This document shows, one piece after another, positions 25,026 to 33,256 of a stretch of DNA of 46,447 bases. The DNA comes from Planctomycetota bacterium (lineage in GTDB: Bacteria > Planctomycetota > UBA1135 > GCA-002686595): assembly GCA_029259605.1 (NCBI GenBank), contig JAJDEV010000147.1:1-46447 (forward strand). The letters run 5' to 3'. How positions within the stretch are numbered: the stretch's first letter is position 1; each line of letters begins with the position of its first letter. A program made the translations under genes and the position numbers. The notes under the pieces are model-generated. The model had not been told where the DNA came from and did not search any database. It saw only the letters and a program-made list of their open reading frames with translations.

Positions 25026-26861
25026 TCAGCTGCGCGCGAAGGCGCGGCGGTTCGGGCGGAAGCGCTCGCCGTCGCGTTGGATGCGCAGGTGCGGATCGCG
25101 GCGGTCGCGGGCTCGCACGCGCGACTCGAAGTCGCGCACGACGGCGCTCTGGACCTCGAACGTGCTGAAGCGTCCCTGCAGGCGGATCGCACCGACGTCG
25201 CGGCCCTGGATGCCGCCGCGTCGGCAGATGTGGGCGAGCAGGCGCTTGGGGTTCGCGCCGGCGGTGAAGCCCCAGTTGATCGTGAAGCGCACGCTGTCGC
25301 CGTCGTCGCGCGAGTCCTGGAACTCGTTCGAGTGCGACGAGGAGCGCGCGGGTCTGCGATCGGCGCCGGACATGGTCCGGTAGCCGCGCTCGTTGCGCAC
25401 GGAGTCGGGGCGCTGGCGTGCGGTCGGCACTTCGATCTCGAACGGCGCGGGGCCGCTCTCGGACTTGTGCATCTCGAGGACCGTCGCGAGCACGTGCTCG
25501 GCGTCGCGCCCGTCGAGCAGCGCGCGCGCTTGCTCGATGCGCTCTTCGCTGGGATCCGGCGCGTTCGCGAGGGCTTCCCAGGTCGCGCGTCGCTCGCGCT
25601 TCTTCAGGATGCGCTGCACGCTGGCCGCGTCCGGAAGGTCGGGCCACTGGACGTTGACGTTCGCGCCCGAGAGCAACCGGCGCACCTTGCGCTCCTTGTT
25701 GATCGGAACGAGCAGGATGCTCTTGCCCTTGTTGCCCGCGCGGCCGGTGCGACCGCTGCGGTGCGTGTACACCTCGGCGTCGAAGCCGGGCGTCGTGTGC
25801 ACCACGGTGGCGACGTCGGGGACGTCGAGGCCGCGCGACGCGACATCGGTCGCGACGAGGATCGACGCGCTGCCCTGCTTGAACGCCGCGAGCGTGCGCG
25901 TGCGTTGCGCTTGAACCAGCTCGCCGCTGAGCGGAAGCGCGGAGAAGCCATCGCGCGTCAGCTTGTCCGCGAGCTCGGCCGTTTCCGTCCGGCGGTTCAC
26001 GAAGACGAGCGTGCGCTCGTTGCCGCCGATGAGGAGCAGGTTGACGAGCGCCGCGTACCGATCGGGGTCGCGCACGCGGTAGGCGAGGTGTTCGATGTCC
26101 GCGTTCGCGACGCCGAGGCGCGTGCCTTCGATGTGCAGCGGATTCGTTTGATAGCGCGCGGCCAGGCGCAGGATGCCTTCGGGGAACGTGGCCGACACGA
26201 GGTGCGTGCGGCGCTCAGCGGGCGTTCGCTCGAGGATCGCCTCGAGGTCCTCGCGGAACCCCATGTCGAGCATTTGGTCCGCTTCGTCGAGCACGAGGTG
26301 TTGGACGCTTTCGAGCTTGAGCGCGCCACAGGTCAAGTGATCGAGGAGTCGCCCCGGCGTGCCGACGAGCACGCGCGGCTTCTTCTGCAGGCGTCCGCGC
26401 TCGTGTCCGGGGTTCGTGCCGCCGGTGACGCAGTCGAGCGTGACGGCCGACACGTCGGCGTACAGCCACGCGAGTTCCCCGCAGACCTGCGCCGCGAGTT
26501 CGCGCGTCGGTACGATCACGAGCACGACCGGACCGCGCGCCGGCTCGCCCTGCGCGGCGCCGCTCGGAAGCAGCGACGGCGCGGTCACGAGGCCCAGCGC
26601 GATCGTCTTGCCGGAGCCCGTCTGGGACGAGATCTGGAGGTCGCGGGCGGTGTCCCCGGCGTCGAGAACGGCGACCTGGACCGCGGTCAGCTCGGCGAAT
26701 CCACGCCGCTCGAGGGCGGGGCGGAGCGCGTCGGGCACCCGGGAGAGGGCTCCCGCGGCGTCCGCTTCCGACTCCATTAAGGAAGAACCCGCGTCCGCGG
26801 GCTCCGCCTGGAGCGGGAGCTGGGTCTCGTCGTCGTAGCCTGGATTGAGATCGTCGTTCAC
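25026..26861 (-). CDS. DEAD-box RNA helicase with DbpA-type RNA-binding domain
   Basis: A 611-residue ATP-dependent RNA helicase. Motifs in order: Q motif (GFAELTAVQ, 54-62), Walker A SQTGSGKT (79-86), Ia PTRELAAQV, Ib TPGRLLDHL, II DEAD in LVLDEADQMLDMGF, III SATF, IV LVFVNRRTET, V ATDVASRGLDVPDV and VI HRSGRTGRAG. A linker leads to a C-terminal RRM-like DbpA domain (VRFTINWGFTAGANPKRLLAHICRRGGI...VQSAVVRDFESRVR), which in DbpA/CsdA recognises rRNA, so a role in ribosome assembly or mRNA handling is likely. GTG 26861 is chosen because AAGG lies 8 nt upstream. A TACCCT box at 26905-26910 would give a leader of about 37 nt. Confidence 0.9.
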   Translation of the reverse strand: MNDDLNPGYDDETQLPLQAEPADAGSSLMESEADAAGALSRVPDALRPALERRGFAELTAVQVAVLDAGDTARDLQISSQTGSGKTIALGLVTAPSLLPSGAAQGEPARGPVVLVIVPTRELAAQVCGELAWLYADVSAVTLDCVTGGTNPGHERGRLQKKPRVLVGTPGRLLDHLTCGALKLESVQHLVLDEADQMLDMGFREDLEAILERTPAERRTHLVSATFPEGILRLAARYQTNPLHIEGTRLGVANADIEHLAYRVRDPDRYAALVNLLLIGGNERTLVFVNRRTETAELADKLTRDGFSALPLSGELVQAQRTRTLAAFKQGSASILVATDVASRGLDVPDVATVVHTTPGFDAEVYTHRSGRTGRAGNKGKSILLVPINKERKVRRLLSGANVNVQWPDLPDAASVQRILKKRERRATWEALANAPDPSEERIEQARALLDGRDAEHVLATVLEMHKSESGPAPFEIEVPTARQRPDSVRNERGYRTMSGADRRPARSSSHSNEFQDSRDDGDSVRFTINWGFTAGANPKRLLAHICRRGGIQGRDVGAIRLQGRFSTFEVQSAVVRDFESRVRARDRRDPHLRIQRDGERFRPNRRAFARS

Positions 26862-26904
26862 GCGGAGCCTTCGGGTCGGGGCCGTCTGCCGAAAAGGGCG
26901 AACC

Positions 26905-26910
26905 AGGGTA
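26905..26910 (-). promoter_or_regulatory. Possible -10 box for the RNA helicase gene
   Basis: TACCCT on the minus strand would place transcription start near 26898. An 8-bp hairpin (26957-26964/26970-26977, CGCGCTCC-GCCTG-GGAGCGCG) lies upstream, in the 226-bp region shared with the divergent slyD gene. Confidence 0.3.
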
Positions 26911-27087
26911 GTGGGGACGGCCGTCGGGCGCAACGACCGAGCGCAGCGCGGGCGCTCGCGCTCCGCCTGGGAGCGCGGCTCCTTCGGGTGTAGGGGCGCG
27001 TTTTCCTGTCGCAGAAGAATCCCCGGCGCGCGATGAAATCCGAAAACTGGGGTGCGCGATCTCGCCATCGTCTGCATAACCGGGCCC

Positions 27088-27570
27088 ATGCAGATTACGA
27101 AGAACGCAGTCGCTGCGATCGAATACGAACTCACGGACGACGCCGGCGAAGTCATCGACTCGTCGAAGGGCAGTGCCCCGCTCTCCTATCTCCACGGTAC
27201 GGGCAACCTGATTCCGGGTCTCGAGGCGGAGCTGGAAGGCAAGGCGAGCGGAGATGCGTTCAAGGTACGCATCGCGCCCGAGGACGCCTACGGCGAGCGC
27301 CACGACGAGATGATCCAGGACGTGCCGCGCACGCAGTTCCCCGACGGTGCGCCGCTCGAGCCGGGCATGCAGTTCCAGGCCGAGGGGCCCGGCGGTGCGC
27401 ACATCGTCACGGTGGTCGGCGTCGAGGGCGACAACGTCAAGCTCGACGGGAACCATCCGCTGGCCGGCGTGCCGCTCAACTTCGACGTCAAGGTCGTCGA
27501 GGTGCGCGAGGCGACGAGCGAAGAGCTGGAGCACGGCCACGTGCACGGCGCCGGCGGGCACGAGCACTAG
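27088..27570 (+). CDS. slyD: FKBP-type peptidyl-prolyl isomerase, SlyD-like
   Basis: A 160-residue cytoplasmic folding catalyst. The FKBP fold is split by an insert-in-flap chaperone domain as in SlyD: AIEYELTDDAGEVIDSS and YLHGTGNLIPGLEAELEGK before the insert (about 67-125, EDAYGERHDEMIQDVPRTQF...GVEGDNVKLDGNHPLAG), and PLNFDVKVVEVREA after it. The tail HGHVHGAGGHEH is short but His-rich and could bind nickel or zinc. It isomerises Xaa-Pro bonds and may deliver metal. The ATG at 27088 is preferred over an upstream ATG at 27052. Its TAG stop is also part of CTAGCAG, the end sequence of the palindromic elements. Confidence 0.85.
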   Translation: MQITKNAVAAIEYELTDDAGEVIDSSKGSAPLSYLHGTGNLIPGLEAELEGKASGDAFKVRIAPEDAYGERHDEMIQDVPRTQFPDGAPLEPGMQFQAEGPGGAHIVTVVGVEGDNVKLDGNHPLAGVPLNFDVKVVEVREATSEELEHGHVHGAGGHEH

Positions 27571-27576
27571 CAGCGG

Positions 27577-27590
27577 AGAGCGAAGGCTCT
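27577..27590 (+). terminator. Small hairpin after slyD
   Basis: AGAGC-GAAG-GCTCT, 5 bp, 6 nt past the stop, followed by TCACGG. Weak. The stretch from CTAGCAG through this hairpin to TTCAC also resembles a decayed end of the CTAG palindrome family. Confidence 0.25.
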
Positions 27591-27714
27591 TCACGGCTCG
27601 TGGCGTAACGCGGGGCGGATGCCGGAGTCGGCGCGCCCCGTGAATCTCCGGGTGCGCGTTCCGCCGCTGGGCACGGGATGCACCCGGCGCGCGCGTGTGA
27701 CAGGCCGAGATTCG

Positions 27715-27720
27715 TACGCT
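27715..27720 (+). promoter_or_regulatory. Possible -10 box for the serine hydrolase gene
   Basis: TACGCT, the same hexamer used upstream of the methyltransferase gene, lies 42 nt before the ATG at 27763. Confidence 0.3.
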
Positions 27721-27762
27721 ACGGCAACGACGCGGCGCCCTCGCGTGCGGTGAAATGGAGCG

Positions 27763-28947
27763 ATGAAACACATCTCTCTGTTCGTCGCGACCTGTGCGTT
27801 CGTCGCGTTCGTTCTCCCGCCGTCGGTCTCGTTCGCCGCGAACGAAACGGTCCGCGCGCACGTTCCGCCGAACGCAGCGGACGACGAGCGCGCGGGCGAG
27901 GACCTCTCGGCCGAACTCGAGGCGATCCGCGCCGAGTCCGGCCTTCCCGGCATGGTCGCGATGGTGCTGCAGGAAGGCGAGGTCGTCGCGTGGGGCGCCG
28001 CCGGCGTGCGCGCCGCGGGCGCCGACGGGAAGGTTTCGATCGACGATCCGTTCCACCTGGGATCGTGCACCAAGGCGGTGACGTCGACGCTCGTCGCGGT
28101 CCTCGTCGAGGACGGGTTGCTCGCGTGGGACACGAAGATCCTCGACGTCTTTCCCGAGCTGAAGGACGACGCCGATCCCGGCTACGCGGAGGCGACGATC
28201 GATCATCTGCTGCACCATCGCGCCGGCATCGCCGAGCGCACACGCGACGTCGAAGCGGTGCACGAACGCATTCTCGGGTTGCCCGGCACGCCGGCGGAGC
28301 AACGCGTCGAGGTCGTGCGCATCGCGCTCTCGCTCCCGCCGCACACCGCACCCGGCGTGCAGATGGACTACTCGAACATCGGCTACATGGTCGCGGCCGC
28401 GATGATCGAGCGACTCTCCGGGAAGACCTGGGAGGCGCTGATGGTGGAGCGCATCTTCGAGCCGCTCGAAATGACGAGCGCGGGCATCGGCTCGCCCGCG
28501 GGCGACGGCGTTCCGGTCGGGCACAACCGCGACGGCGACCGGTGGGCGCCGCTCCCCGCGGGACCGGGCGGCACCTTGCCCGACAACATGGGGCCGGCGG
28601 GGCTCATGCACTCGAACCTCAGGGACTGGAGCAAGTTCGTGTGCGCGCACATGGCCGGAGCGCGCGGCGAGGACGGGATCGTCAAGGCGCGAACGTTCCA
28701 GCACCTGCAGGACGACGATCCGCCGCACACGTACGGATGCGGATGGCTGCTGGGGAGCAGGGCGTGGAGCTGGGGCGAAGGCGCGACGCTCGCGCACAAC
28801 GGCAGTGACGGGACGTGGTACTCGCTGGTTCTCGCGATGCCCGAGTGGGACGTCGTCGCACTCGTCGCCGTGAACTGCGGCGGCGCGAGCGCCGACCCCG
28901 CGGCGCGCCGCGTCGAGGCGATGCTCATGGAGGCGGCGGGCTTCTAG
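27763..28947 (+). CDS. Exported beta-lactamase-fold serine hydrolase
   Basis: A 394-residue protein with a signal peptide (HISLFVATCAFVAFVLPPSVSFA) and the penicillin-binding-protein/class C beta-lactamase fold: S101-C-T-K104, DYSNIGY with the Y-x-N motif near 206, and HNGSDGTWY near 345 in the place of KTG. Residues YMVAAAMIERLSGKTWEALMVERIFEPLEMTSAGIG are typical of the family. It is likely an esterase or peptidase acting outside the cytoplasm. It lacks the TPR-like tail of the paralogue at 16994. The TAG stop (28945-28947) is the CTAG at the left end of the 166-bp palindrome. Confidence 0.85.
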   Translation: MKHISLFVATCAFVAFVLPPSVSFAANETVRAHVPPNAADDERAGEDLSAELEAIRAESGLPGMVAMVLQEGEVVAWGAAGVRAAGADGKVSIDDPFHLGSCTKAVTSTLVAVLVEDGLLAWDTKILDVFPELKDDADPGYAEATIDHLLHHRAGIAERTRDVEAVHERILGLPGTPAEQRVEVVRIALSLPPHTAPGVQMDYSNIGYMVAAAMIERLSGKTWEALMVERIFEPLEMTSAGIGSPAGDGVPVGHNRDGDRWAPLPAGPGGTLPDNMGPAGLMHSNLRDWSKFVCAHMAGARGEDGIVKARTFQHLQDDDPPHTYGCGWLLGSRAWSWGEGATLAHNGSDGTWYSLVLAMPEWDVVALVAVNCGGASADPAARRVEAMLMEAAGF

Positions 28948-29109
28948 CAGACTGTGGCAAAAGTCATTCACCCGCAGAACGCCGTCCTCCACTCCGGGTT
29001 GGCCCCCGAAAGCCTCGCCGAATCCACCGATTCGCCTACGTTTCCGGAGACCAACCCGGAGCGGATGCCGACGCTCTGCGGGTGAAGCACTTTCGCCACA
29101 GCCTGCTAG
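28944..29109. mobile_element. 166-bp CTAG-bounded palindromic element (copy 2)
   Basis: CTAG ends at 28944-28947 and 29106-29109. Read inward, the arms start CTAGCAGACTGTGGCAAAAG and CTAGCAGGCTGTGGCGAAAG and remain matched (TTCACCCGCAGA, CTCCGGGTTGG, GCGAATC) all the way to the tip GAATC-CACC-GATTC at 29020-29033, the exact centre. The whole element can form one hairpin with arms of about 80 bp. Its ends align with copy 1 at about 20 of 29 positions, and the tip ATCCACCGAT matches ATCCACCAAT in copy 1. The left end supplies the stop of the serine hydrolase gene. No coding capacity. Confidence 0.75.
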
Positions 29110-29125
29110 GAGCTCGTAGCGCGAT

Positions 29126-29153
29126 GGCCGGCGCGGCGACCGCCGCGCCGGCC
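29126..29153. terminator. Perfect 12-bp hairpin, bidirectional terminator candidate
   Basis: GGCCGGCGCGGC-GACC-GCCGCGCCGGCC lies between convergent genes, 10 bp before the stop of the orphan protein gene. No long T tract flanks it, as expected in very GC-rich genomes, so the role is inferred from position and stem strength. Confidence 0.55.
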
Positions 29154-29163
29154 GTCCGTGCGA

Positions 29164-30591
29164 CTACTCGAAGCCGGGCAGGTCGACCTTGATCGTGCGA
29201 CTCGTTCCCGTCGGACCGACGTTGTAGGTGCGCGTCTCGTCCCAACCCCCGGGTCCGTTCGTCGTGACGACGACCGCGCTGTCTCCGAAGTGGCCGCAGA
29301 GCGTGACGGAGCCGCTGCTGCCCGTGGTTCCGCAGACCATCGGGACGTCGGGGTTCGACTGGTTCCGGACGCAGACTTCGACGTCGCTCCAGTTGTCGTC
29401 GCAGCACGGATCGTCCTCGACGCACTTGATCGTCACGCAGACGTCGGGGATCGCGAGCACGTCCTTGTGCGCCTCGGCCCGCGCGGTCTTGGTCAGGAGC
29501 GCGGCGATCTGATTCTGGATCTCCTCGAGCCTCGCTTGGGCTTCGGCGACGGCGCTCGCGGCCTCGGCGTTGCCCGGGACCTTCGCGGCGGCGGCTTCGG
29601 CGGCCGCGATGTCGGCGATCGCTTGGGCGAGCAGTTGGTTGGCCGATTCGAGCTTGTTCAGCGCCTGCTGGTTCCAGCTCGTGACGGTGGACGTGAGGCT
29701 CGTCGCGCCCAGGACGTTGTCGAGCAGCGTCGACGCTTGGAGCACGTTCTGCTCCGCGTTGTTCAGGTGCGTGATCGCGGCGCTGCTCTTGGCGAGGACC
29801 GTGTTCTTCGCCTCCGCGTCGTCCGTCGTGAGGATGAGGAAGCCGAGCAGTTCCAGGAGGGTGACGAGGTCGAACGCGTACAGGTTCGGGTACGCGCGAA
29901 TCGTCGAAAAGAGGTAGCGCACGGAGCGCGCCTCGCCGCGTCCGCGAGCCATGGGCGTGAGCAGCAACTCGTACTCGGGACGCTTGCGCTCGAACTCCGC
30001 GGAAAATTTGCCCGGACGCGAGGCACCGAACGCCTTGCGCATAATCTCGGGCGACTCGAGGATCCTCCGCAGATGCCTGTTGCCGAGGCGCGCGAGCAGC
30101 TTCCTTCCGCCCGCCTTGCCCTTTCGAGCGCGGTGCTCGCGCTTCAGGATCTCGTGCGCGAGCGTGTCCCAGTCCTGCACCGGCAACACCTCGTCGAGGA
30201 ACGGTTCGATCGCCTCGACGAAGTCGCGCACGCACACCGCCGTTCCGGTCCCGTCGAGAGCCGGCGCGCGGACGATGCGCTCTTCGCCTCCCATCTGCTC
30301 GACGAGCTGGTACTTGGTCGTGATGGGCAGCGTCACGCCGGTGAACATGGCCCGCAGCAAGGGCGCGCGCCGCCCGAGCGGCGTCCACATGTCGTCCACG
30401 CCCGCCAGGACCGCGTCCCGTTCGGCGATCAGCGCGCTCATCTGTTCGCCGAGTTCGTGAACGCGCGTGTTCGTCGACGTGTCGAAGTCCATGCGCCGTG
30501 GTGCCGCGTGGTTCGTCGGGGCGGGAGCGCGGAGCGTCATCGCTTCGAGCGGCGCGCGATCCGAGGTGCGCGAGTCTTCTTGAATGGGCAT
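29164..30591 (-). CDS. Orphan protein: helical core, coiled coil, Cys-rich beta C-terminus
   Basis: A 475-residue protein I do not recognise. There is no signal peptide. Residues 45-250 are mixed helical with a basic patch (REHRARKGKAGGRKLLARLGNRHLRRILE). A short hydrophobic segment follows (LYAFDLVTLLELLGFLIL, about 245-262), then a long Ala/Gln-rich coiled coil (about 265-370: LNNAEQNVLQASTLLDNV...AEAQARLEEIQNQIAALL). The last 95 residues look like a beta-sandwich with clustered cysteines (VCVTIKCVEDDPCCDD, VEVCVRN, MVCGTT, VTLCGHFGD). The start has a strong ribosome-binding site (AAAGGAG, 7-8 nt upstream), unlike most neighbours, suggesting high expression. It stands alone between a terminator hairpin and the divergent SNF2 gene. 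Confidence 0.6.
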   Translation of the reverse strand: MPIQEDSRTSDRAPLEAMTLRAPAPTNHAAPRRMDFDTSTNTRVHELGEQMSALIAERDAVLAGVDDMWTPLGRRAPLLRAMFTGVTLPITTKYQLVEQMGGEERIVRAPALDGTGTAVCVRDFVEAIEPFLDEVLPVQDWDTLAHEILKREHRARKGKAGGRKLLARLGNRHLRRILESPEIMRKAFGASRPGKFSAEFERKRPEYELLLTPMARGRGEARSVRYLFSTIRAYPNLYAFDLVTLLELLGFLILTTDDAEAKNTVLAKSSAAITHLNNAEQNVLQASTLLDNVLGATSLTSTVTSWNQQALNKLESANQLLAQAIADIAAAEAAAAKVPGNAEAASAVAEAQARLEEIQNQIAALLTKTARAEAHKDVLAIPDVCVTIKCVEDDPCCDDNWSDVEVCVRNQSNPDVPMVCGTTGSSGSVTLCGHFGDSAVVVTTNGPGGWDETRTYNVGPTGTSRTIKVDLPGFE

Positions 30592-30836
30592 CGTTTCTCT
30601 CCTTTCGTGTTGGTGTCGAGTTGAGGCCGGGCGAGACGGCGAAGCTCGTCCCCCTCGGCCCGTGGCAGGAGTGATGACGCTGGGAACGGAGGGCCTCCGC
30701 CACACTTCCGTGATCGCGGGAACCCGCGCGGTTCGCTGGCGGTCCTGCGCCGATGACGACGCTTCGACGGGTAGGCGGGCGGCGCTCCGCAGCGTCGCGT
30801 TCGCGCGACCGTGCTCCGCTCGGGTCGCGGGCGCGC

Positions 30837-30842
30837 TATGAT
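30837..30842 (+). promoter_or_regulatory. Putative -10 box, leaderless start (SNF2 gene)
   Basis: TATGAT, the best match to the bacterial -10 consensus in the window, is followed by CCGCCG and the ATG at 30849, so transcription would start at or next to the start codon. No ribosome-binding site. Confidence 0.5.
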
Positions 30843-30848
30843 CCGCCG

Positions 30849-33128
30849 ATGTTCGCCTCTGGAATCGTCGCGAGCGGTCTCGCGCTGATCGCGACCGCAG
30901 CCGAACGCTTGCGCCCCGCGGGACGTGCGCGGGGTCGCGCGGTCCGTGCGACGCGCCGCGTGCGGCGCGAGCTCGCCCGCACCGAGCGCGTCGAAACGGA
31001 CCGCGAACGGTCGCTCGGTCGCGCCGCGAAGAGTTGGGAGAGCGTCGCCGCGCGCAAGCGCCTCGAGCGCGTGCCGGTGACCGAGCTGCGCAACTTCGGC
31101 GCCGAGAACGTGCGCTGGAGCGTGGTCGAGGAGTCCGGCTACGGAACCGTCGCCGACCTCGTTCACGTGACGCGTGCGCAGCTCGAGGCGCTCGACGGCG
31201 TCGGACCGAAGAGCGCGGCGCGGCTCGTCGAAGCGCGCGACCGCATCGTCGCGGCGAATGCGGAGGAACCGGCGTCGCCGCCGGCGCTCGACGCGCGCGA
31301 ACCGGAAGCCACCCGCGTCGTGCGCGCGGCCGGCGAGCTGCTCGCCGTACGCGACGCCGTGCGCCCGACGCTCCCGGCGCTCCGCGCGCTGCGCGACGAA
31401 ACGGGCGCGGACTTGCGCGAGGTGCGCAAGAAGGCGTCGATCTTCCGCGGTTGGCTCGGCGGCAAGCGCGAGCAGCTGCGCGAAGAGGCGATCCGCGACG
31501 CGGCGCGCCTCACCGGGCGCGTCGCCGCGGCCGAGGACGAGGGTGGAGCGCTCGCGAACGCGCGCGCCGCCCGGGCCGCAGCGGGCCAAGCCGTCGCGCT
31601 CGCACAAAGCGACGACGAGCTGCACCGCCTGCACGCGACGCGCGTCACCGACTTCATCGTCGTGATCGAGCGCGCGCTGGCCGGCGGCAAGGACCGCGGG
31701 CGCGACGCGTTGCGCGGCGGACTGCCGCTCGAAGTGGCGCGTCGCGTGGAGGCGTTCGAGCTGAACACCGACGGGCTCGCCGTCACGCTGCGCGGCTACC
31801 AAGAGTTCGGCGCGAAGTACCTGCTCGTCCAGCGTCGCACGCTGCTCGGCGACGAGATGGGGCTCGGCAAGACGGTCGAAGCGCTCGCCGTGCTGAGCCA
31901 CGTCGCGCACGAGGAGGGCGGCAAGCACTACGTCGTCGTCGCGCCGGCGAGCGTGCTGTCGAATTGGGCGCGCGAGACGACGCGCCACACGCGCTTGCCC
32001 GTGGTCGTACTGCACGGCGCGGAGCGCGACGCGCGACTCGCCGCGTGGGCGGCTGACGGCGGCGTCGCGGTGACGTCGTTCGGCACGCTGCGGCGCCTCG
32101 CGCTGATCGACGGCGCGTTGTCGAACATGCGCATCGACGTGCTCATCGTCGACGAGGCACACTACGCGAAGAACCCCGAGGCCGCGCGCACGCGTTCGAT
32201 CATGGAGATGGCCGCGCGCAGTGACCGCGTCTGCTACATGAGCGGCACGCCGCTCGAGAATCGCATCGACGAGTTCTGCTCGCTCATCGGACAGCTGCAG
32301 CCCGAGCTGGCGAACAAGCTCGCGTCCGACGTGCCCGCGGACGACGGATTGGTCGTCGGGCGGCGCGCGTTCCTGACCGCGGTCGCGCCCGTCTACCTGC
32401 GTCGCAACCAGCGCGACGTGCTGCGCGAGCTGCCGGCACGCATCGACAAGGAGGAGTGGATCGACCTCGCGCCGCACGAGCTCGACGCCTATCGCGACGC
32501 CGTCGCGGAGCGCAAGATCATGACGATGCGCCGCGCGGCGACGCTCGGCGTTGCGCGTCGCGGCGAGCGCTCGAGCAAGCTCGCGCGCCTCGCGGAGCTG
32601 CTCGACGAGTACCGCGAGGACGGCCGCAAGGTGCTCGTCTTCTCGTTCTTCCTCGACGTCCTCGGCGCCGTCGAGGAGGCCTTCGATTGCGTCGGCGCGA
32701 TCACCGGCGCCGTGCCGCCGGCCGATCGGCAGGCGCTCGTCGACGCCTTTGGCGCCGTCGACGGTCACGCGATCCTGCTCGGCCAGATCGACGCGGCCGG
32801 AACGGGGCTCAATCTGCAGGCCGCATCCGCGGTCGTCTTGCTCGAACCGCAGTGGAAACCGTCGACCGAGGAGCAGGCGATCGCGCGCGCGCACCGCATG
32901 GGGCAGACGCGCTCCGTGATCGTGCATCGGTTCTTCGCGTCCGACACGGTCGACGAGCGGATGAAGGAGGTGCTGGGCGAGAAGCAGGAACTCTTCGACG
33001 CTTTCGCGCGTGAGAGCGCCGTGCGCGACGCGAGCTCCGACGCGACCGAGACGAGCCTGACGAAGCGCGTCGTCGACGCCGAGGTGGCGCGGCTCGGGCT
33101 CGAGCGTTCGGACGCGCCGACGCCGTAG
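30849..33128 (+). CDS. SNF2-family ATPase with N-terminal helix-hairpin-helix
   Basis: A 759-residue DNA translocase of the SWI2/SNF2 helicase superfamily 2. ATPase motifs: I DEMGLGKT (335-342), II DEAH (435-438), III SGTPLEN, V GTGLNLQAA and VI RAHRMGQ (680-686). The N-terminal 330 residues are unusual for bacterial SNF2: a basic helical start, a helix-hairpin-helix DNA-binding motif (LEALDGVGPKSAARLVEARDRI, about 113-134) and a long charged helical region. It probably remodels or displaces protein-DNA complexes in repair or transcription, like RapA or HepA-type proteins. No restriction or phage-defence genes adjoin it, so a defence role is not supported. Leaderless start at 30849. Confidence 0.85.
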   Translation: MFASGIVASGLALIATAAERLRPAGRARGRAVRATRRVRRELARTERVETDRERSLGRAAKSWESVAARKRLERVPVTELRNFGAENVRWSVVEESGYGTVADLVHVTRAQLEALDGVGPKSAARLVEARDRIVAANAEEPASPPALDAREPEATRVVRAAGELLAVRDAVRPTLPALRALRDETGADLREVRKKASIFRGWLGGKREQLREEAIRDAARLTGRVAAAEDEGGALANARAARAAAGQAVALAQSDDELHRLHATRVTDFIVVIERALAGGKDRGRDALRGGLPLEVARRVEAFELNTDGLAVTLRGYQEFGAKYLLVQRRTLLGDEMGLGKTVEALAVLSHVAHEEGGKHYVVVAPASVLSNWARETTRHTRLPVVVLHGAERDARLAAWAADGGVAVTSFGTLRRLALIDGALSNMRIDVLIVDEAHYAKNPEAARTRSIMEMAARSDRVCYMSGTPLENRIDEFCSLIGQLQPELANKLASDVPADDGLVVGRRAFLTAVAPVYLRRNQRDVLRELPARIDKEEWIDLAPHELDAYRDAVAERKIMTMRRAATLGVARRGERSSKLARLAELLDEYREDGRKVLVFSFFLDVLGAVEEAFDCVGAITGAVPPADRQALVDAFGAVDGHAILLGQIDAAGTGLNLQAASAVVLLEPQWKPSTEEQAIARAHRMGQTRSVIVHRFFASDTVDERMKEVLGEKQELFDAFARESAVRDASSDATETSLTKRVVDAEVARLGLERSDAPTP

Positions 33129-33198
33129 CGCCCGTCGCGCTGCTCGGATTCTGTCGCGCCCGCGTATGCGAACCCGCGCGCGCTAGACGCATTCGCCG

Positions 33199-33215
33199 GG
33201 CACGGTTACCGTGCC
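33199..33215 (+). terminator. Perfect hairpin after the SNF2 gene
   Basis: GGCACGG-TTA-CCGTGCC, a 7-bp stem 70 bp downstream of the SNF2 stop and 41 bp before the next start. It could be a terminator or an operator in the promoter of the TPR-redoxin gene; position fits both. Confidence 0.4.
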
Positions 33216-33256
33216 GGTCGTCCTTCGCCGCCCTGTCAGTCGCCCTCTCACGCGCC

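Noticed and set aside
26862-28992. Long minus-strand frame opposite slyD and the serine hydrolase
   Set aside because: The plus-strand proteins have complete motifs; the minus frame is compositionally biased and without motifs.
30849-33128. Phage-defence island (DISARM-like) around the SNF2 ATPase
   Set aside because: No methyltransferase of the DISARM type, PLD nuclease, DUF1998 or other defence gene adjoins it. The methyltransferase at 35553 is a small-molecule type, convergent and separated by another gene.
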